Positions 8,596-17,963 of a stretch of DNA of 64,000 nucleotides are shown here, piece after piece. Below the pieces are notes generated by a model, which worked only from the letters and a program-made list of their open reading frames with translations, made no database searches and was not told where the DNA came from. The stretch covers positions 331,853-395,852 of the forward strand of contig NZ_KZ983987.1 of the NCBI RefSeq assembly GCF_003569785.1. The letters run 5' to 3'. The position numbers and the translations under genes were made by a program. The DNA is from Leucobacter sp. wl10 (GTDB lineage Bacteria; Actinomycetota; Actinomycetes; Actinomycetales; Microbacteriaceae). Every line of letters starts with the position of its first letter. Within the stretch, counting starts at the first letter, position 1.

Positions 8596-10194
8596 ATGGC
8601 CAAGTACGACCTTTCGGCTCCCGAGCCGGCGACGCGCACCCTGGACTCCGTGTCCGGCATCAGCAAGAAGGGGCTTCCATCGGGCACCGTGGGCGTGCTG
8701 GGCGCCCTCGTCATCGGCATTTCGACCTGCGCCCCGGCCTACACGCTGACCTCCGCGGTCGGCCCGGCGGCGAGCGAGGTCGGCTACCAGACCCCGGCGA
8801 TCTTCCTCATGGGCTTCATCCCCATGCTGCTCGTGGCGATCGGCTACCGGGCGCTCAACTCGGCCATGCCCGACTCGGGCACCTCGTTCACGTGGGCGAC
8901 CCGCGCCTTCGGACCCTGGGTGGGGTGGATGGCTGGGTGGGGCCTCATCGCCGCGACGGTGCTCGTGCTCTCGAATCTGGCCGGCATCGCAGTGGAGTTC
9001 CTGTTCCAGTCGATCAGCATCCTGGTGGGCGACCCGGCGATCGCGGATCTGGCCGGCAACCGCTTCATCAACATCCTGGTCTGTCTGGGATTCATGGCGC
9101 TCGCCACCTTCATCTCCTACCGCGGCATGACCTCGACCAAGGCGTTCCAGTACGTGACGGTCGCCTTCCAGATGGTGGTGCTCGTCTGGTTCATCATCGC
9201 CATGTTCGTCGGGGCGGGCGACCCCGCCAACGCGCAGGGCCGCGTGCCCGAGCTCTCCTGGTTCAACCCGTTCGAGGTCGACGGCTTCAGCGCCTTCGCG
9301 GCGGGCATCGCGGTCTCGATCTTCGTGTACTGGGGATGGGACACCGTGCTCACGATGGGCGAGGAGACCAAGCCCTCGAAGGGGCGTTTCTCGACCGAGA
9401 GCAAGGCCGCGATGATCCTCATCGCGATTCTCCTGGTGCTCTACGTCGGCACCGCTGCCGCCACCGTGGCCTACGCCGGGCTCGGCAGCGGCCCGACGGG
9501 CCTCGGCAACCCCGACATCGCCGAGAACGTGTTCGCGGCGCTCGCGAACCCCGTCATGGGTCCGGCCGCGATCCTGCTCTCCCTCGCGATCCTCGTGAGC
9601 GCGATGGCCTCGATCAACTCCACCGCGATCTCGCCGGCGCGCACGCTGCTCGCGATGTCGCACTACGGGGCTCTGCCGCCGTCGATCAAGCGCATCCACC
9701 CCAAGTACAAGTCGCCGTACGTGGCGCTGCTGTGGTCGTCGATCGTGGCCTCCGTCTTCTACGCCGTAATGCGCTTCATCAGCGAGGACGTGCTGTGGGA
9801 CACCATCACCGCGCTCGGCATGATGGTGTGCTTCTACTACGGCATCACCGCGCTGGCGAGCCCCTGGTACTTCCGCAGGACCGCGCTCAAGGAGGGCGTC
9901 GGCTCGCTGATCTCCAAGATCGTGCTGCCCGCCGTCGGAGGCGTCCTGCTGCTCGTGGTCTTCGTGCAGACCACGATCGACAGCATGGATCCGAGCTTCG
10001 GCTCGGGCAGCAACATCGGCGGCGTCGGCCTGGTCGGCGTCATCGGCATCGTGGTGCTGGGTCTCGGCGTGGTGCTGATGTTCCTCCAGTCGCGGGTGTC
10101 GCCCGGCTTCTTCAGGGGCGAGGTGCTCGCGCGGACCGACGCCAGCAACGACACCTCGGCGGTCGAGGTCTTCGACGACGGCCTCGGCTCCTGA
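8596..10194 (+). CDS. APC superfamily amino acid/polyamine permease
   Basis: A 532-residue inner-membrane transporter with about 12 hydrophobic helices beginning at residue 30. The first helix has the GxxG-type break GALVIGISTCAPAYT, and SFTWATRAFGPWVGWMAGW around residues 95-113 is the consensus helix 3 region of APC permeases. The substrate is an amino acid or amine imported with a proton; the exact one is not shown. It starts about 100 nt after a plausible -10 and is followed after 27 nt by a membrane diguanylate cyclase on the same strand. This pair separates the dapB block from thyA and looks accessory. Confidence 0.88.
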   Translation: MAKYDLSAPEPATRTLDSVSGISKKGLPSGTVGVLGALVIGISTCAPAYTLTSAVGPAASEVGYQTPAIFLMGFIPMLLVAIGYRALNSAMPDSGTSFTWATRAFGPWVGWMAGWGLIAATVLVLSNLAGIAVEFLFQSISILVGDPAIADLAGNRFINILVCLGFMALATFISYRGMTSTKAFQYVTVAFQMVVLVWFIIAMFVGAGDPANAQGRVPELSWFNPFEVDGFSAFAAGIAVSIFVYWGWDTVLTMGEETKPSKGRFSTESKAAMILIAILLVLYVGTAAATVAYAGLGSGPTGLGNPDIAENVFAALANPVMGPAAILLSLAILVSAMASINSTAISPARTLLAMSHYGALPPSIKRIHPKYKSPYVALLWSSIVASVFYAVMRFISEDVLWDTITALGMMVCFYYGITALASPWYFRRTALKEGVGSLISKIVLPAVGGVLLLVVFVQTTIDSMDPSFGSGSNIGGVGLVGVIGIVVLGLGVVLMFLQSRVSPGFFRGEVLARTDASNDTSAVEVFDDGLGS

Positions 10195-10221
10195 GGCCGG
10201 CGCGAGGCGGGAGGTAGGCGC

Positions 10222-11178
10222 GTGCCGCGGTTCAAGAGGGCGCAGACCGACCGCTCGATCGCGACCGCCCTGTACTTCTTCACCGGCGCCCTGCTCGCCG
10301 GGCTCAACGTCACCGTGTTCCGCATCGGCGAGGTCCCTCGTCTCGACGTGGTGGTCGCCGGCGTGCTCAGCGCGGCGGCGGGCTGCGCGGTGCTCGTCCG
10401 CGGCCGGCGCTTCTCGACTGCGGCGGCCGCGGTGCTGATGACGCTTTCGATGCTGTTCGTCGTGCCCACGGTGGCGCTCTCGCCGAACGAGATCCGCGCG
10501 CTGAACATGGGCCTGCTCTTCGTCCCGTTCTTCATCTACGTCGTCTGGTTCCTGCCGATGCTCGTCGCGCGAGTGCTCGGGTACAGCTGGCTGCTGTCCT
10601 ACTCGGTGGTGATCGTGCTGAAGCACGGGGAGCCCGTCTACCCCGTGCTGGCCACCCTCGCGCTCACGGGCGCGGTGCTGGGGGAGCTGGTGGGTCACTT
10701 CAAGAAGCGACTCGATCGGGTCTCCATCACCGATTCGCTGTGCGACGTCTGGAATCGGCGCGGCTTCGATCGCCTGCTGCCGAAGGCCGTCGTGAACGCG
10801 CAGCGCACAGGGCGGCCGCTCTCGCTGCTGTACGTGGATCTCGACGACTTCAAGACCATCAACGACCGGGACGGGCACGGCGAGGGGGATCGGGTGCTGC
10901 AGGACTTCGCGCGCGCGATGCAGGATCGCACCCGGCCGCAGGACGTCTTCGCTAGGTTCGGCGGCGACGAGTTCGCGCTGCTGCTCGTCGACTGCGACAC
11001 GGCGCAGGCGCTGGAGATCGGCGAGCGCCTGCGCCGGGAGATCGACGTCACCCCGTGGTCGTTCGGCATCGCCGAGTGGCACATCGGGGAGGATCCCGAG
11101 ACCTTCGTCTCCCGGGCGGACGTGCAGATGCTGAGCGAGAAGCACGGGCGGAAGGGACTCCGGATCAGGCGCGACTGA
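10222..11178 (+). CDS. Membrane-bound diguanylate cyclase (GGDEF)
   Basis: 318 residues with about six membrane helices (residues 10-165) and a C-terminal GGDEF domain. The catalytic GGDEF is intact at 247-251 in [11 protein letters not shown], and an RxxD inhibitory site (RPQD) lies exactly five residues upstream, so the enzyme should make c-di-GMP and be product-inhibited. [10 protein letters not shown] holds the metal-binding aspartates. There is no EAL domain. The unclassified membrane sensor presumably reads a signal at or in the membrane. The GTG start is 27 nt after the permease gene, suggesting co-transcription and perhaps coupling of amino acid uptake to c-di-GMP. Confidence 0.9.
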   Translation: MPRFKRAQTDRSIATALYFFTGALLAGLNVTVFRIGEVPRLDVVVAGVLSAAAGCAVLVRGRRFSTAAAAVLMTLSMLFVVPTVALSPNEIRALNMGLLFVPFFIYVVWFLPMLVARVLGYSWLLSYSVVIVLKHGEPVYPVLATLALTGAVLGELVGHFKKRLDRVSITDSLCDVWNRRGFDRLLPKAVVNAQRTGRPLSLLYVDLDDFKTINDRDGHGEGDRVLQDFARAMQDRTRPQDVFARFGGDEFALLLVDCDTAQALEIGERLRREIDVTPWSFGIAEWHIGEDPETFVSRADVQMLSEKHGRKGLRIRRD

Positions 11179-11215
11179 AGCGGCGGTCGGGATCCCGGAA
11201 CGCGGGTTGCGGCGC

Positions 11216-11221
11216 TAGACT
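11216..11221 (+). promoter_or_regulatory. Candidate -10 (TAGACT) of thyA
   Basis: TAGACT ends 8 nt before the GTG at 11229, which supports that start over the GTG at 11223. Confidence 0.5.
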
Positions 11222-11228
11222 CGTGGGC

Positions 11229-12038
11229 GTGACTGCGATCCCGATCCCCACCCCCTATGAGGACCTGCTGCGCGAGGTCTACGAGCACGGCACCCCCAAA
11301 TCGGATCGCACCGGCACAGGTACGCGCAGCCTCTTCGGGCGGCAGATCCGGTACGACCTCTCCGAGTCGTTCCCGCTCATCACGACGAAGCGGGTGCACT
11401 TCAAGTCCGTCGCGGTGGAGTTGCTGTGGTTTCTGCGCGGCGAGGGCAACGTCGCGTTCCTGGAGGAGCACGGGGTCACCATCTGGGACGAGTGGGCCGA
11501 CGAGAACGGCGATCTCGGCCCGGTCTACGGGGTGCAGTGGCGGTCGTGGCCGGCTCCGGGCGGCGAGCACATCGACCAGATCTCGCGGGTCGTCGAGCAG
11601 CTCCGCAGCAACCCCGACTCGCGGCGCCTCATCGTCTCGGCCTGGAACGTCGCCGACCTCGACGAGATGGCCCTCGCCCCGTGCCACGCGTTCTTCCAGT
11701 TCTACGTCGCCGACGGCCGGCTGTCGTGCCAGCTCTACCAGCGCTCCGCCGACATGTTCCTCGGCGTCCCCTTCAACATCGCGAGCTACGCGCTGCTCAC
11801 GCTCATGGTGGCGCAGCAGACCGGCCTCGAGCCCGGCGAGCTCGTGTGGACGGGCGGCGACTGCCACATCTACGACAATCACGTCGAGCAGGTCGAGCAG
11901 CAGTTGGCCCGGGATCCCCACCCCTACCCGCGCCTCGAGATCCGCAGGGCCGACTCGATCTTCGACTACGCGCTCGACGACTTCGAGGTGATCGACTACC
12001 GGCATCACCCGGGCATCAAGGCCCCGGTCGCGGTGTGA
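11229..12038 (+). CDS. thyA: Thymidylate synthase
   Basis: A 269-residue folate-dependent enzyme that methylates dUMP to dTMP using methylene-tetrahydrofolate. The catalytic Cys152 lies in [10 protein letters not shown]; the phosphate-binding arginine segment [13 protein letters not shown] is at about residues 21-33, and the dUMP-binding NIASYALLT and HIYDNH motifs follow. The classical ThyA form is present, not ThyX. The stop codon overlaps the start of folA (GTGTGA), giving a tightly coupled thyA-folA pair that regenerates tetrahydrofolate from the dihydrofolate ThyA produces. Confidence 0.97.
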   Translation: MTAIPIPTPYEDLLREVYEHGTPKSDRTGTGTRSLFGRQIRYDLSESFPLITTKRVHFKSVAVELLWFLRGEGNVAFLEEHGVTIWDEWADENGDLGPVYGVQWRSWPAPGGEHIDQISRVVEQLRSNPDSRRLIVSAWNVADLDEMALAPCHAFFQFYVADGRLSCQLYQRSADMFLGVPFNIASYALLTLMVAQQTGLEPGELVWTGGDCHIYDNHVEQVEQQLARDPHPYPRLEIRRADSIFDYALDDFEVIDYRHHPGIKAPVAV

Positions 12039-12553
12039 GCGGGCGCGGCGCCCGCGTGCGCATCGGCATGATCTGGGCGCAGGCGCGCTGCGGCGCGATC
12101 GGCCGGGGTGGGGAGATGCCCTGGCACCTGCCGGAGGATCTCGCGCACTTCAAGCGCGAGACGCTCGGGGCTCGGGTCGTCATGGGCCGCCGCACGTGGG
12201 AGTCGCTGCCCGGGCGCTTCCGGCCGCTGCCGGGTCGCGAGAACGTGGTGGTGACGCGGGATACCGGATTCGACGCGCCCGGGGCGGTCGTGGCGAACTC
12301 CCTCGAGGCGGCCCTGAACGAGGTGCGCGATCGCGGCGCGGAGCGGGCCTGGATCATGGGCGGCGGCCAGCTCTACCGGGCGGCCATGCCGCTCGCCGAC
12401 GAGCTCTCGGTCACGCGGATCGAGCTCGACGTGCCCGACGCCGATACCTTCGCGCCCGAGATCGGCGCCGAGTGGGCGCTGGCGGATCCTGGCGCACCGG
12501 CCGTGTCCCGGACCGGCCTCGAGTACCGCTTCGAGCGCTGGCTGCGCGCCTGA
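12035..12553 (+). CDS. folA: Dihydrofolate reductase
   Basis: 172 residues if it starts at the GTG overlapping the thyA stop; a GTG at 12056 would give a version 7 residues shorter and closer to the usual N-terminus (IGMIWAQ). Motifs are complete: [14 protein letters not shown] with the catalytic acidic residue, [12 protein letters not shown] for NADPH, and IMGGGQLY near residue 108. It reduces dihydrofolate to tetrahydrofolate and is the trimethoprim target. Its stop is 2 nt before the next start codon, an AraC regulator. Confidence 0.95.
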   Translation: MSGRGARVRIGMIWAQARCGAIGRGGEMPWHLPEDLAHFKRETLGARVVMGRRTWESLPGRFRPLPGRENVVVTRDTGFDAPGAVVANSLEAALNEVRDRGAERAWIMGGGQLYRAAMPLADELSVTRIELDVPDADTFAPEIGAEWALADPGAPAVSRTGLEYRFERWLRA

Positions 12554-12555
12554 GC

Positions 12556-13416
12556 GTGCACTACGTCGAGCTCGCCGATGCGGCTGACGCGGCCGGCACG
12601 GACGCAGTCACGGGCATCTGGTACCTGGACATGCCCCGCACGCACCCGGTTGAGCTCGTGCTGCCCATGCCGTCGATCGAGATCATCGTCAACCTCTCCG
12701 ACCCCTACGAGCTGCTCCCCGACGGAGCGGAGCCCCTTCCGACGCCGACGGTCTTCCTCACCGGCGTGCGCGATCGGGTCATCCGCTTCGGCGATCCGAG
12801 CCGGCTGCGCCACATCGGCGTGAGGCTCGCGCTCGACGGCCCGTCTCGCCTCGGCATCGTGCCGCGGACCGGGGTGTCCGAAGTGCCGGCGAGCATGTCG
12901 GACGAGCTCCTTTCGGCGGTGCCCTCGCGGTTCCGGGTGACGGGGGCGGGGGAACCGGCCGAGCATCCGGAGGACGCCGAGGTGCTGGGGTGGCTGCGCG
13001 CGGTCGCGCGGGTGATCGCTTCCAGGGGCGAGCGGGAGCGCGAGGCGCAGCGCACGGTGCGATTCGCGCTCGGCCGGTGGGAGGCTGATCCCGCGGTGCC
13101 GGTCGGAGAGGTCGCGAGAGAGCTGGGCATCGCGCACAAGACGCTGATTGCCAGGTTCCGGGCGGTCACCGGGGTGGCGCCCTCCCGGATCGTGCGCATG
13201 CTCATGGTGCACCGCCTGCTCGAGACGCTGCCGCCCGCGGGGGAGCCGTGGACCTGGACGCGGCTGGTCGGGCAGAGCCCGTACGTGGACCAGTCGCACT
13301 TCATCCGCAGCTTCAAGCGGATGACGGGTCTGACGCCGAAGCTCTACCTCGCCGCGCTCTCCGCGTCGACCTACGACACCCCGTACTTCATCGGCGGCGA
13401 CGCGGGCGGCGGGTGA
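12556..13416 (+). CDS. AraC family transcriptional regulator
   Basis: 286 residues. The N-terminal half is a sensor domain of the DUF6597 type (PxPSIEIIVNLSDPYEL at about 36-52). The C-terminal half, from about residue 175, has the two helix-turn-helix units of the AraC family: VGEVARELGIAHKTLIARF and the conserved second helix YVDQSHFIRSFKRMTGLTP. The GTG start lies 2 nt after the folA stop, so it is probably read from the thyA-folA message. No target or ligand can be assigned; the position could be accidental. Confidence 0.82.
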   Translation: MHYVELADAADAAGTDAVTGIWYLDMPRTHPVELVLPMPSIEIIVNLSDPYELLPDGAEPLPTPTVFLTGVRDRVIRFGDPSRLRHIGVRLALDGPSRLGIVPRTGVSEVPASMSDELLSAVPSRFRVTGAGEPAEHPEDAEVLGWLRAVARVIASRGEREREAQRTVRFALGRWEADPAVPVGEVARELGIAHKTLIARFRAVTGVAPSRIVRMLMVHRLLETLPPAGEPWTWTRLVGQSPYVDQSHFIRSFKRMTGLTPKLYLAALSASTYDTPYFIGGDAGGG

Positions 13417-13500
13417 CGCGGTCGGCGGGCGACGCCGGGTAAAGCCCGTCCAATTCTCCGCGCCTGTACGCGGCCATACTGGCCGTGAGGAGGACATCGC

Positions 13501-14094
13501 ATGGACATCGAACAGGCGCTGGAGACGCAGCTGCAGAACATCGAGCGATCGAGCGGAAGGTCGCGGAGCGAGTGGCTCGACGAACTCGGGCCGCTGCGGG
13601 CGGGCGGGATGAGGCATGGCCAGATGGTCGCCTGGCTGAAGTCGGAGCGGGGTCTCACGCATGGCAACGCCAACCTGCTGGCTCGCCTGGCGGGGAGCGG
13701 AGACGCGCCGCAGGATCCCGCTGCGCTCGTCGAGGCCCAGTACGCGGGTGCGAAGGCCGCGCTCCGTCCGCTCTACGATCGGCTCGTGGCCTTCGCGTCG
13801 ACGCTCGGCACGGACGTCGCGGTCGACCCGAAGAAGGGCAGCGTGGCGCTGCGCCGCTCCAAGAACTTCGCCGTGATCACCCCGGCGGCCCGCGACCGCA
13901 TCGACCTGGGCCTCAATCTCGGCGATGCGCAGCCTCGCGGACGTCTCGAAGCGGCGGGGGGCATGTGCTCGCACCGCGTGCGCCTCGATGCAGCGGACCC
14001 CGTGGACGAGGAGGTGCGGGCGTGGCTCCGCGAGGCCTACGATCTCGCCGTCGGCGGGCCCGGCAGGCGATCCGGCGGGCCGTCCGATGAGTGA
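13501..14094 (+). CDS. DUF4287 and DUF5655 domain protein
   Basis: 197 residues, cytoplasmic and soluble. The N-terminal 75 residues match the DUF4287 pattern (RSRSEWLDEL, GMRHGQMVAWLKSERGLTHGNANLLA). The rest resembles DUF5655 (AALRPLYDRLVAFASTLG, then VALRRSKNFAVITPAARDRIDLGLNL). These domains are often found together and are of unknown function, though DUF5655 has been linked to DNA transport annotation. A good ribosome site GAGGAGG precedes the ATG, and the palindrome GGCCAtacTGGCC at 13471-13483 overlaps a possible -10 (CATACT). Confidence 0.8.
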   Translation: MDIEQALETQLQNIERSSGRSRSEWLDELGPLRAGGMRHGQMVAWLKSERGLTHGNANLLARLAGSGDAPQDPAALVEAQYAGAKAALRPLYDRLVAFASTLGTDVAVDPKKGSVALRRSKNFAVITPAARDRIDLGLNLGDAQPRGRLEAAGGMCSHRVRLDAADPVDEEVRAWLREAYDLAVGGPGRRSGGPSDE

Positions 14095-14177
14095 TCCGGC
14101 GGGTGCGCGGCGCGGGCGGACGCCTCGCCGGAGGAGAAACCCGGAGCCGGTGGGCGGAGCTTCGATGCTCGGTCCGG

Positions 14178-14183
14178 TACCCT
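14178..14183 (+). promoter_or_regulatory. Candidate -10 (TACCCT) of dapA
   Basis: TACCCT ends 7 nt before the GTG at 14190, fitting a leaderless transcript. Confidence 0.5.
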
Positions 14184-14189
14184 GGTCAG

Positions 14190-15167
14190 GTGGCAATCCA
14201 GGAAAACCCCTTCGGTCAGGTGCTCGTCGCGCTCGTCACGCCGTTTCAGGCTGACGGCGAGGTCGATTGGGACGCGACCGAGAAGCACATCGACGACTGC
14301 ATCGCGAGCGGCGCCGACGGCCTCGTGGTGACCGGCACGACCGGCGAGACGTCCACGCTGACCGATCCTGAGAAGATCAAGCTCGTCGAGGTCGCGAAGT
14401 CGGTGTCGAGCGGCCGCGCGAAGATCATCACGGGCGGCGGCTCGAACGAGACCGCGCACGCCATCGAGCTGTACCGGGCCAGCGAGCGGGCCGGCGCCGA
14501 CGGCGTCATGATCGTGACGCCGTACTACAACAAGCCCACGCAGGCTGGCCTGCTCACGCACTTCCGCATGGTCGCCGACGCGACCAAGCTGCCGGTGATC
14601 CTGTACGACATCCCCGGCCGCACGGGCGTGCCGATCAGGTACGAGACGATCCTGCGTCTCGCGAAGCACCCCAACATCCTCGCCGTCAAGGACGCCAAGG
14701 GCGACTTCTCGGAGGTGAGCCGGGTGCTCAACCAGACCGATCTCATGTACTTCTCGGGTGACGACGCGAACGTGCTGCCGCACCTGGCGATCGGCGCCAC
14801 GGGTCTCATCGGCGTCACCGCGAACATCGCCGCGGCGCCGTATCGCGCGATCATCGACGCGGTCAACGCGGGCGATCTGCACACGGCCCGCGACATGCAT
14901 CAGCGGCTCGAGCCGCTCGTGCGCGCCGTCATGACGCACGTGCCCGGCACCGTGGCGGCCAAGTACATCCTGCACGGGCTGGGCCGCATCGGCAGCCCGC
15001 GCGTGCGGCTGCCCCTCGTGGGCCCGGAGGAGTGGGAGGCCGCCCTCATCGAGGACGAGCTCGCGCTCGTGGGCGACGTGCCGGGCATCGATCTCTCGAA
15101 CTTCAGGCCGGACCGCAACGCGGCTGCCGGCGGTGCCCTGCCCAAGATCGCAGGCACCACCCGCTAA
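14190..15167 (+). CDS. dapA: 4-hydroxy-tetrahydrodipicolinate synthase
   Basis: A 325-residue aldolase-type TIM barrel that condenses pyruvate with aspartate semialdehyde, the committed step of lysine/DAP synthesis. The signature GTTGETSTLT (about 49-58), the catalytic tyrosine in VTPYYNKPTQ and the Schiff-base lysine in LAVKDAKGD are all present. The GTG start at 14190 matches the family N-terminus (NPFGQVLVALVTPF). The gene is 15 nt upstream of rnj, the usual actinobacterial dapA-rnj pair. Confidence 0.97.
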   Translation: MAIQENPFGQVLVALVTPFQADGEVDWDATEKHIDDCIASGADGLVVTGTTGETSTLTDPEKIKLVEVAKSVSSGRAKIITGGGSNETAHAIELYRASERAGADGVMIVTPYYNKPTQAGLLTHFRMVADATKLPVILYDIPGRTGVPIRYETILRLAKHPNILAVKDAKGDFSEVSRVLNQTDLMYFSGDDANVLPHLAIGATGLIGVTANIAAAPYRAIIDAVNAGDLHTARDMHQRLEPLVRAVMTHVPGTVAAKYILHGLGRIGSPRVRLPLVGPEEWEAALIEDELALVGDVPGIDLSNFRPDRNAAAGGALPKIAGTTR

Positions 15168-15182
15168 CAATCAGGAGGCCCA

Positions 15183-16859
15183 GTGCCCAACCCCCCATAC
15201 GCCCCTCCCGCTCTCGAGAAGGGCACCCTTCGCATCACCCCGCTCGGCGGTCTCGGCGAGGTCGGTCGCAACATGACCGTCTACGAGATCGACGGCAAGC
15301 TGCTGGTGGTCGACTGCGGCGTGCTCTTCCCCGAGGTGCACCACCCGGGCGTCGACCTGATCCTGCCCGACATCACGAAGATCGAGGATCGCCTCGGCGA
15401 CGTCGTGGCCGTCGTGCTCACGCACGGTCACGAGGATCACATCGGCGGCGTGCCGTACCTGCTCAGGAGGCGCGAGGACATCCCGCTCGTGGGTTCGAAG
15501 CTCACGCTCGCGTTCGTCGAGGCGAAGCTCAAGGAGCACCGCATCCGACCGAAGACCCACGTGGTCGCCGAGGGCGACCGGGTGCAGTACGGTCCCTTCG
15601 ATCTCGAGTTCGTCGCGGTGAACCACTCGATCCCCGATGCGCTCGCCGTCGCGATCCGCACCGAGGCCGGCCTCGTGATCGGCACGGGCGACTTCAAGAT
15701 GGATCAGCTGCCCCTCGACGGCCGCATCACCGACCTGCGCGCCTTCGCTCGGCTCGGCGAGGAGGGCGTCGACCTCTTCATGACCGACTCGACGAACGCC
15801 GACGTGCCGGGCTTCACCCCGCTCGAGAAGAACATCGGGCCCGTCATCGAGCAGGTCATCGCGAAGACGCCGGGCAAGGTGGTGGTCGCGAGCTTCTCGA
15901 GCCACGTGCACCGCGTGCAGCAGGTGCTCGAAGCGGCGCACGCCAACGGGCGGCGCGTCGTGCTGCTGGGTCGATCGATGGTGCGCAACATGAAGATCGC
16001 GGCCGACCTCGGCTATCTGGAGGTGCCCGAGGGCGTGCTCGTCGACCTCAAGAAGAGCGGGGACATCCCCGATCACCGCATCGTCTACATGTCGACCGGG
16101 TCCCAGGGCGAGCCGATGGCCGTGCTCAGCCGCATGGTCGGCCGGGAGCACCAGGTCGAGGTGGGTCGGGGCGACACCGTGATCCTGGCCTCGAGCCTGA
16201 TCCCGGGCAACGAGACCTCCGTCTACCGTGTGATCGACGGCCTCATCAGGCTGGGCGCCAACGTGGTGCACAAGGGCAACGCGAAGGTGCACGTCTCCGG
16301 TCACGCGGCTGCGGGCGAGCTGCTCTACTGCTACAACATCGTGCGCCCCAGGAACGTCATGCCGATCCACGGCGAGTACCGCATGCTGGTCGCGAACGCC
16401 GCGCTGGCGATCGAGACGGGCGTGCCGCAGAACCGCACGGTCATCGCCGAGAACGGCACGGTCGTCGACCTCGTCGGCGGCGTGGCCCGCGCGGTCGGTC
16501 AGCTCGACACGGAGTTCATCTACGTCGACGGCAAGAGCGTGGGCCGGGTGACCGACGACGACCTGCGGGACCGCCGCACGCTCGCCGAGGAGGGCTTCAT
16601 CTCGGTGATCACCGTGGTCGAGCCGACGACGGCGCACATCGTGTCGGGCCCCGACGTCCACGCGAAGGGCGTGGCGGAGGACGATCACGTCTTCGACAAG
16701 ATCAAGCCGCAGATCGCCGACGCGCTCGAGGCCGCGATGAAGGACGGCGTGACCGATCACCATCAGCTGCAGCAGATCACGCGCCGCACGATCGGTCGCT
16801 GGGTGGGTACGAAGCTGCGCCGCAAGGCCATGATCGTGCCCGTCGTAGTGGTGGTCTAG
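15183..16859 (+). CDS. rnj: Ribonuclease J
   Basis: A 558-residue metallo-beta-lactamase/beta-CASP RNase with endonuclease and 5'-to-3' exonuclease activity, cytoplasmic. The zinc motif THGHEDHIGG lies at residues 80-89, and later ligands are in GTGDFKMD and VSGHAAAGEL. The N-terminal PLGGLGEVGRNM is the family hallmark. The start GTG has AGGAGG 7-12 nt upstream. It follows dapA by 15 nt and ends 3 nt before the next gene, so it heads straight into the FemAB-murJ-FemAB unit. Confidence 0.97.
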   Translation: MPNPPYAPPALEKGTLRITPLGGLGEVGRNMTVYEIDGKLLVVDCGVLFPEVHHPGVDLILPDITKIEDRLGDVVAVVLTHGHEDHIGGVPYLLRRREDIPLVGSKLTLAFVEAKLKEHRIRPKTHVVAEGDRVQYGPFDLEFVAVNHSIPDALAVAIRTEAGLVIGTGDFKMDQLPLDGRITDLRAFARLGEEGVDLFMTDSTNADVPGFTPLEKNIGPVIEQVIAKTPGKVVVASFSSHVHRVQQVLEAAHANGRRVVLLGRSMVRNMKIAADLGYLEVPEGVLVDLKKSGDIPDHRIVYMSTGSQGEPMAVLSRMVGREHQVEVGRGDTVILASSLIPGNETSVYRVIDGLIRLGANVVHKGNAKVHVSGHAAAGELLYCYNIVRPRNVMPIHGEYRMLVANAALAIETGVPQNRTVIAENGTVVDLVGGVARAVGQLDTEFIYVDGKSVGRVTDDDLRDRRTLAEEGFISVITVVEPTTAHIVSGPDVHAKGVAEDDHVFDKIKPQIADALEAAMKDGVTDHHQLQQITRRTIGRWVGTKLRRKAMIVPVVVVV

Positions 16860-16862
16860 CCG

Positions 16863-17963
16863 GTGGCGGGATCCCTCCCGGGTGCCGCCGACCCGGGCGG
16901 TGCCGTGGCGCGCCTCGCGAGCGCGGCCGAGCGCGCCGACTGGGATGCGCTCGTCGCGGCGAATCCCGGCGGCGGCGAGGTCTGGATGGGCGACGCCTAC
17001 CTGGGCGTGAAGCGCCGGGAGGGCGGCTACCGCGACCATCGCGTGGTCGTCGACCGGCCCGGGCGCGGGCCCGTGGCGGTGGGTGCGCTCGCGAAGCGCG
17101 TGCCGCTGCTGGGGGAGTGGTGGCACCTGCCCGCCGGCCCGGCCGGCGAGGACGCGGCGGCGGTGCTCGAGACGGCCACGGCGGTGGCGGAGCTCGCTCG
17201 CTCTCGCGGCGCGTTCCTGCTGAAGATCGAGCCGCGCCTCGGCCCCGGCGCCCGCGACGCGATCCGGGCAGCGGGATACCGCGACACGGTGCGCATCATC
17301 CCGAATCCGTCGACGGTGATCGTCGACCTCGGCGGCCCGGACCGCTCCGAGGAGGAACTCCTCGCGGGGCTCGGCAAGAAGGCCCGCAACTCGATCAGCC
17401 GCGCGCGCCGCGACGGCATCGAGGTCGCCCGCGCGCCCGCCACCGACGAGAACTGCGCCGCGCTCTACGCGCTGCTGCGGGAGACCGCGGAGGGCCGCTT
17501 CGTGCTGCGCTCCGAGGGCTACTACCGCGAGTTCTGGCGGGCCTTCGAACGGGCCGGATCCGGTCAGATGTTCCTCGCGCGCCGCGGGGGGCAGCTGATC
17601 GCGGGCGCCTTCGCCATCGCGCTCGGCCGCAAGACCACCTACAAGGACGGCGCCTCGGTGCGCGCCAAGACCGCCTACGGCGCCTCGCACGCGCTGCAGT
17701 GGGAGGTGATCCGCTGGGCGCACGAGCGCGGCGCGGTCTCCCACGATCTGTGCGGCGCCCCGCCCTCCGATCGCGCGGACGATCGGGAGCACCCGCTGTA
17801 CGGCGTGGGCCAGTTCAAGCGCTCCTTCTCCGCCGAGATCACCGACTACGCCGGCGCCTTCGACCTGCCGCTCGCGCCGCGGGCGTACGCCGTGTGGACC
17901 CGGCTGGGGGACCGGGTTGCGCGGCGCTGGTCGCTGACCGTGCGGAAGGATCCGTACTACTGA
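16863..17963 (+). CDS. FemAB-family aminoacyltransferase (peptidoglycan bridge), copy 1
   Basis: 366 residues with the double GNAT-like fold of lipid II:amino acid transferases (FemX/FemAB/MurM). Diagnostic parts are the central SEEELLAGLGKKARNSISRA (about 161-180), where a helix places basic residues near lipid II, and the C-terminal GAxHALQWEVIRWAHERG plus FKRSFSAEITDYAG. It likely transfers an amino acid from aminoacyl-tRNA to the lipid II stem peptide at the inner face of the membrane. Its stop overlaps the ATG of murJ (TGATG). Microbacteriaceae often have B-type cross-links with diaminobutyrate or other bridge residues, which would fit two such enzymes here. Confidence 0.85.
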   Translation: MAGSLPGAADPGGAVARLASAAERADWDALVAANPGGGEVWMGDAYLGVKRREGGYRDHRVVVDRPGRGPVAVGALAKRVPLLGEWWHLPAGPAGEDAAAVLETATAVAELARSRGAFLLKIEPRLGPGARDAIRAAGYRDTVRIIPNPSTVIVDLGGPDRSEEELLAGLGKKARNSISRARRDGIEVARAPATDENCAALYALLRETAEGRFVLRSEGYYREFWRAFERAGSGQMFLARRGGQLIAGAFAIALGRKTTYKDGASVRAKTAYGASHALQWEVIRWAHERGAVSHDLCGAPPSDRADDREHPLYGVGQFKRSFSAEITDYAGAFDLPLAPRAYAVWTRLGDRVARRWSLTVRKDPYY

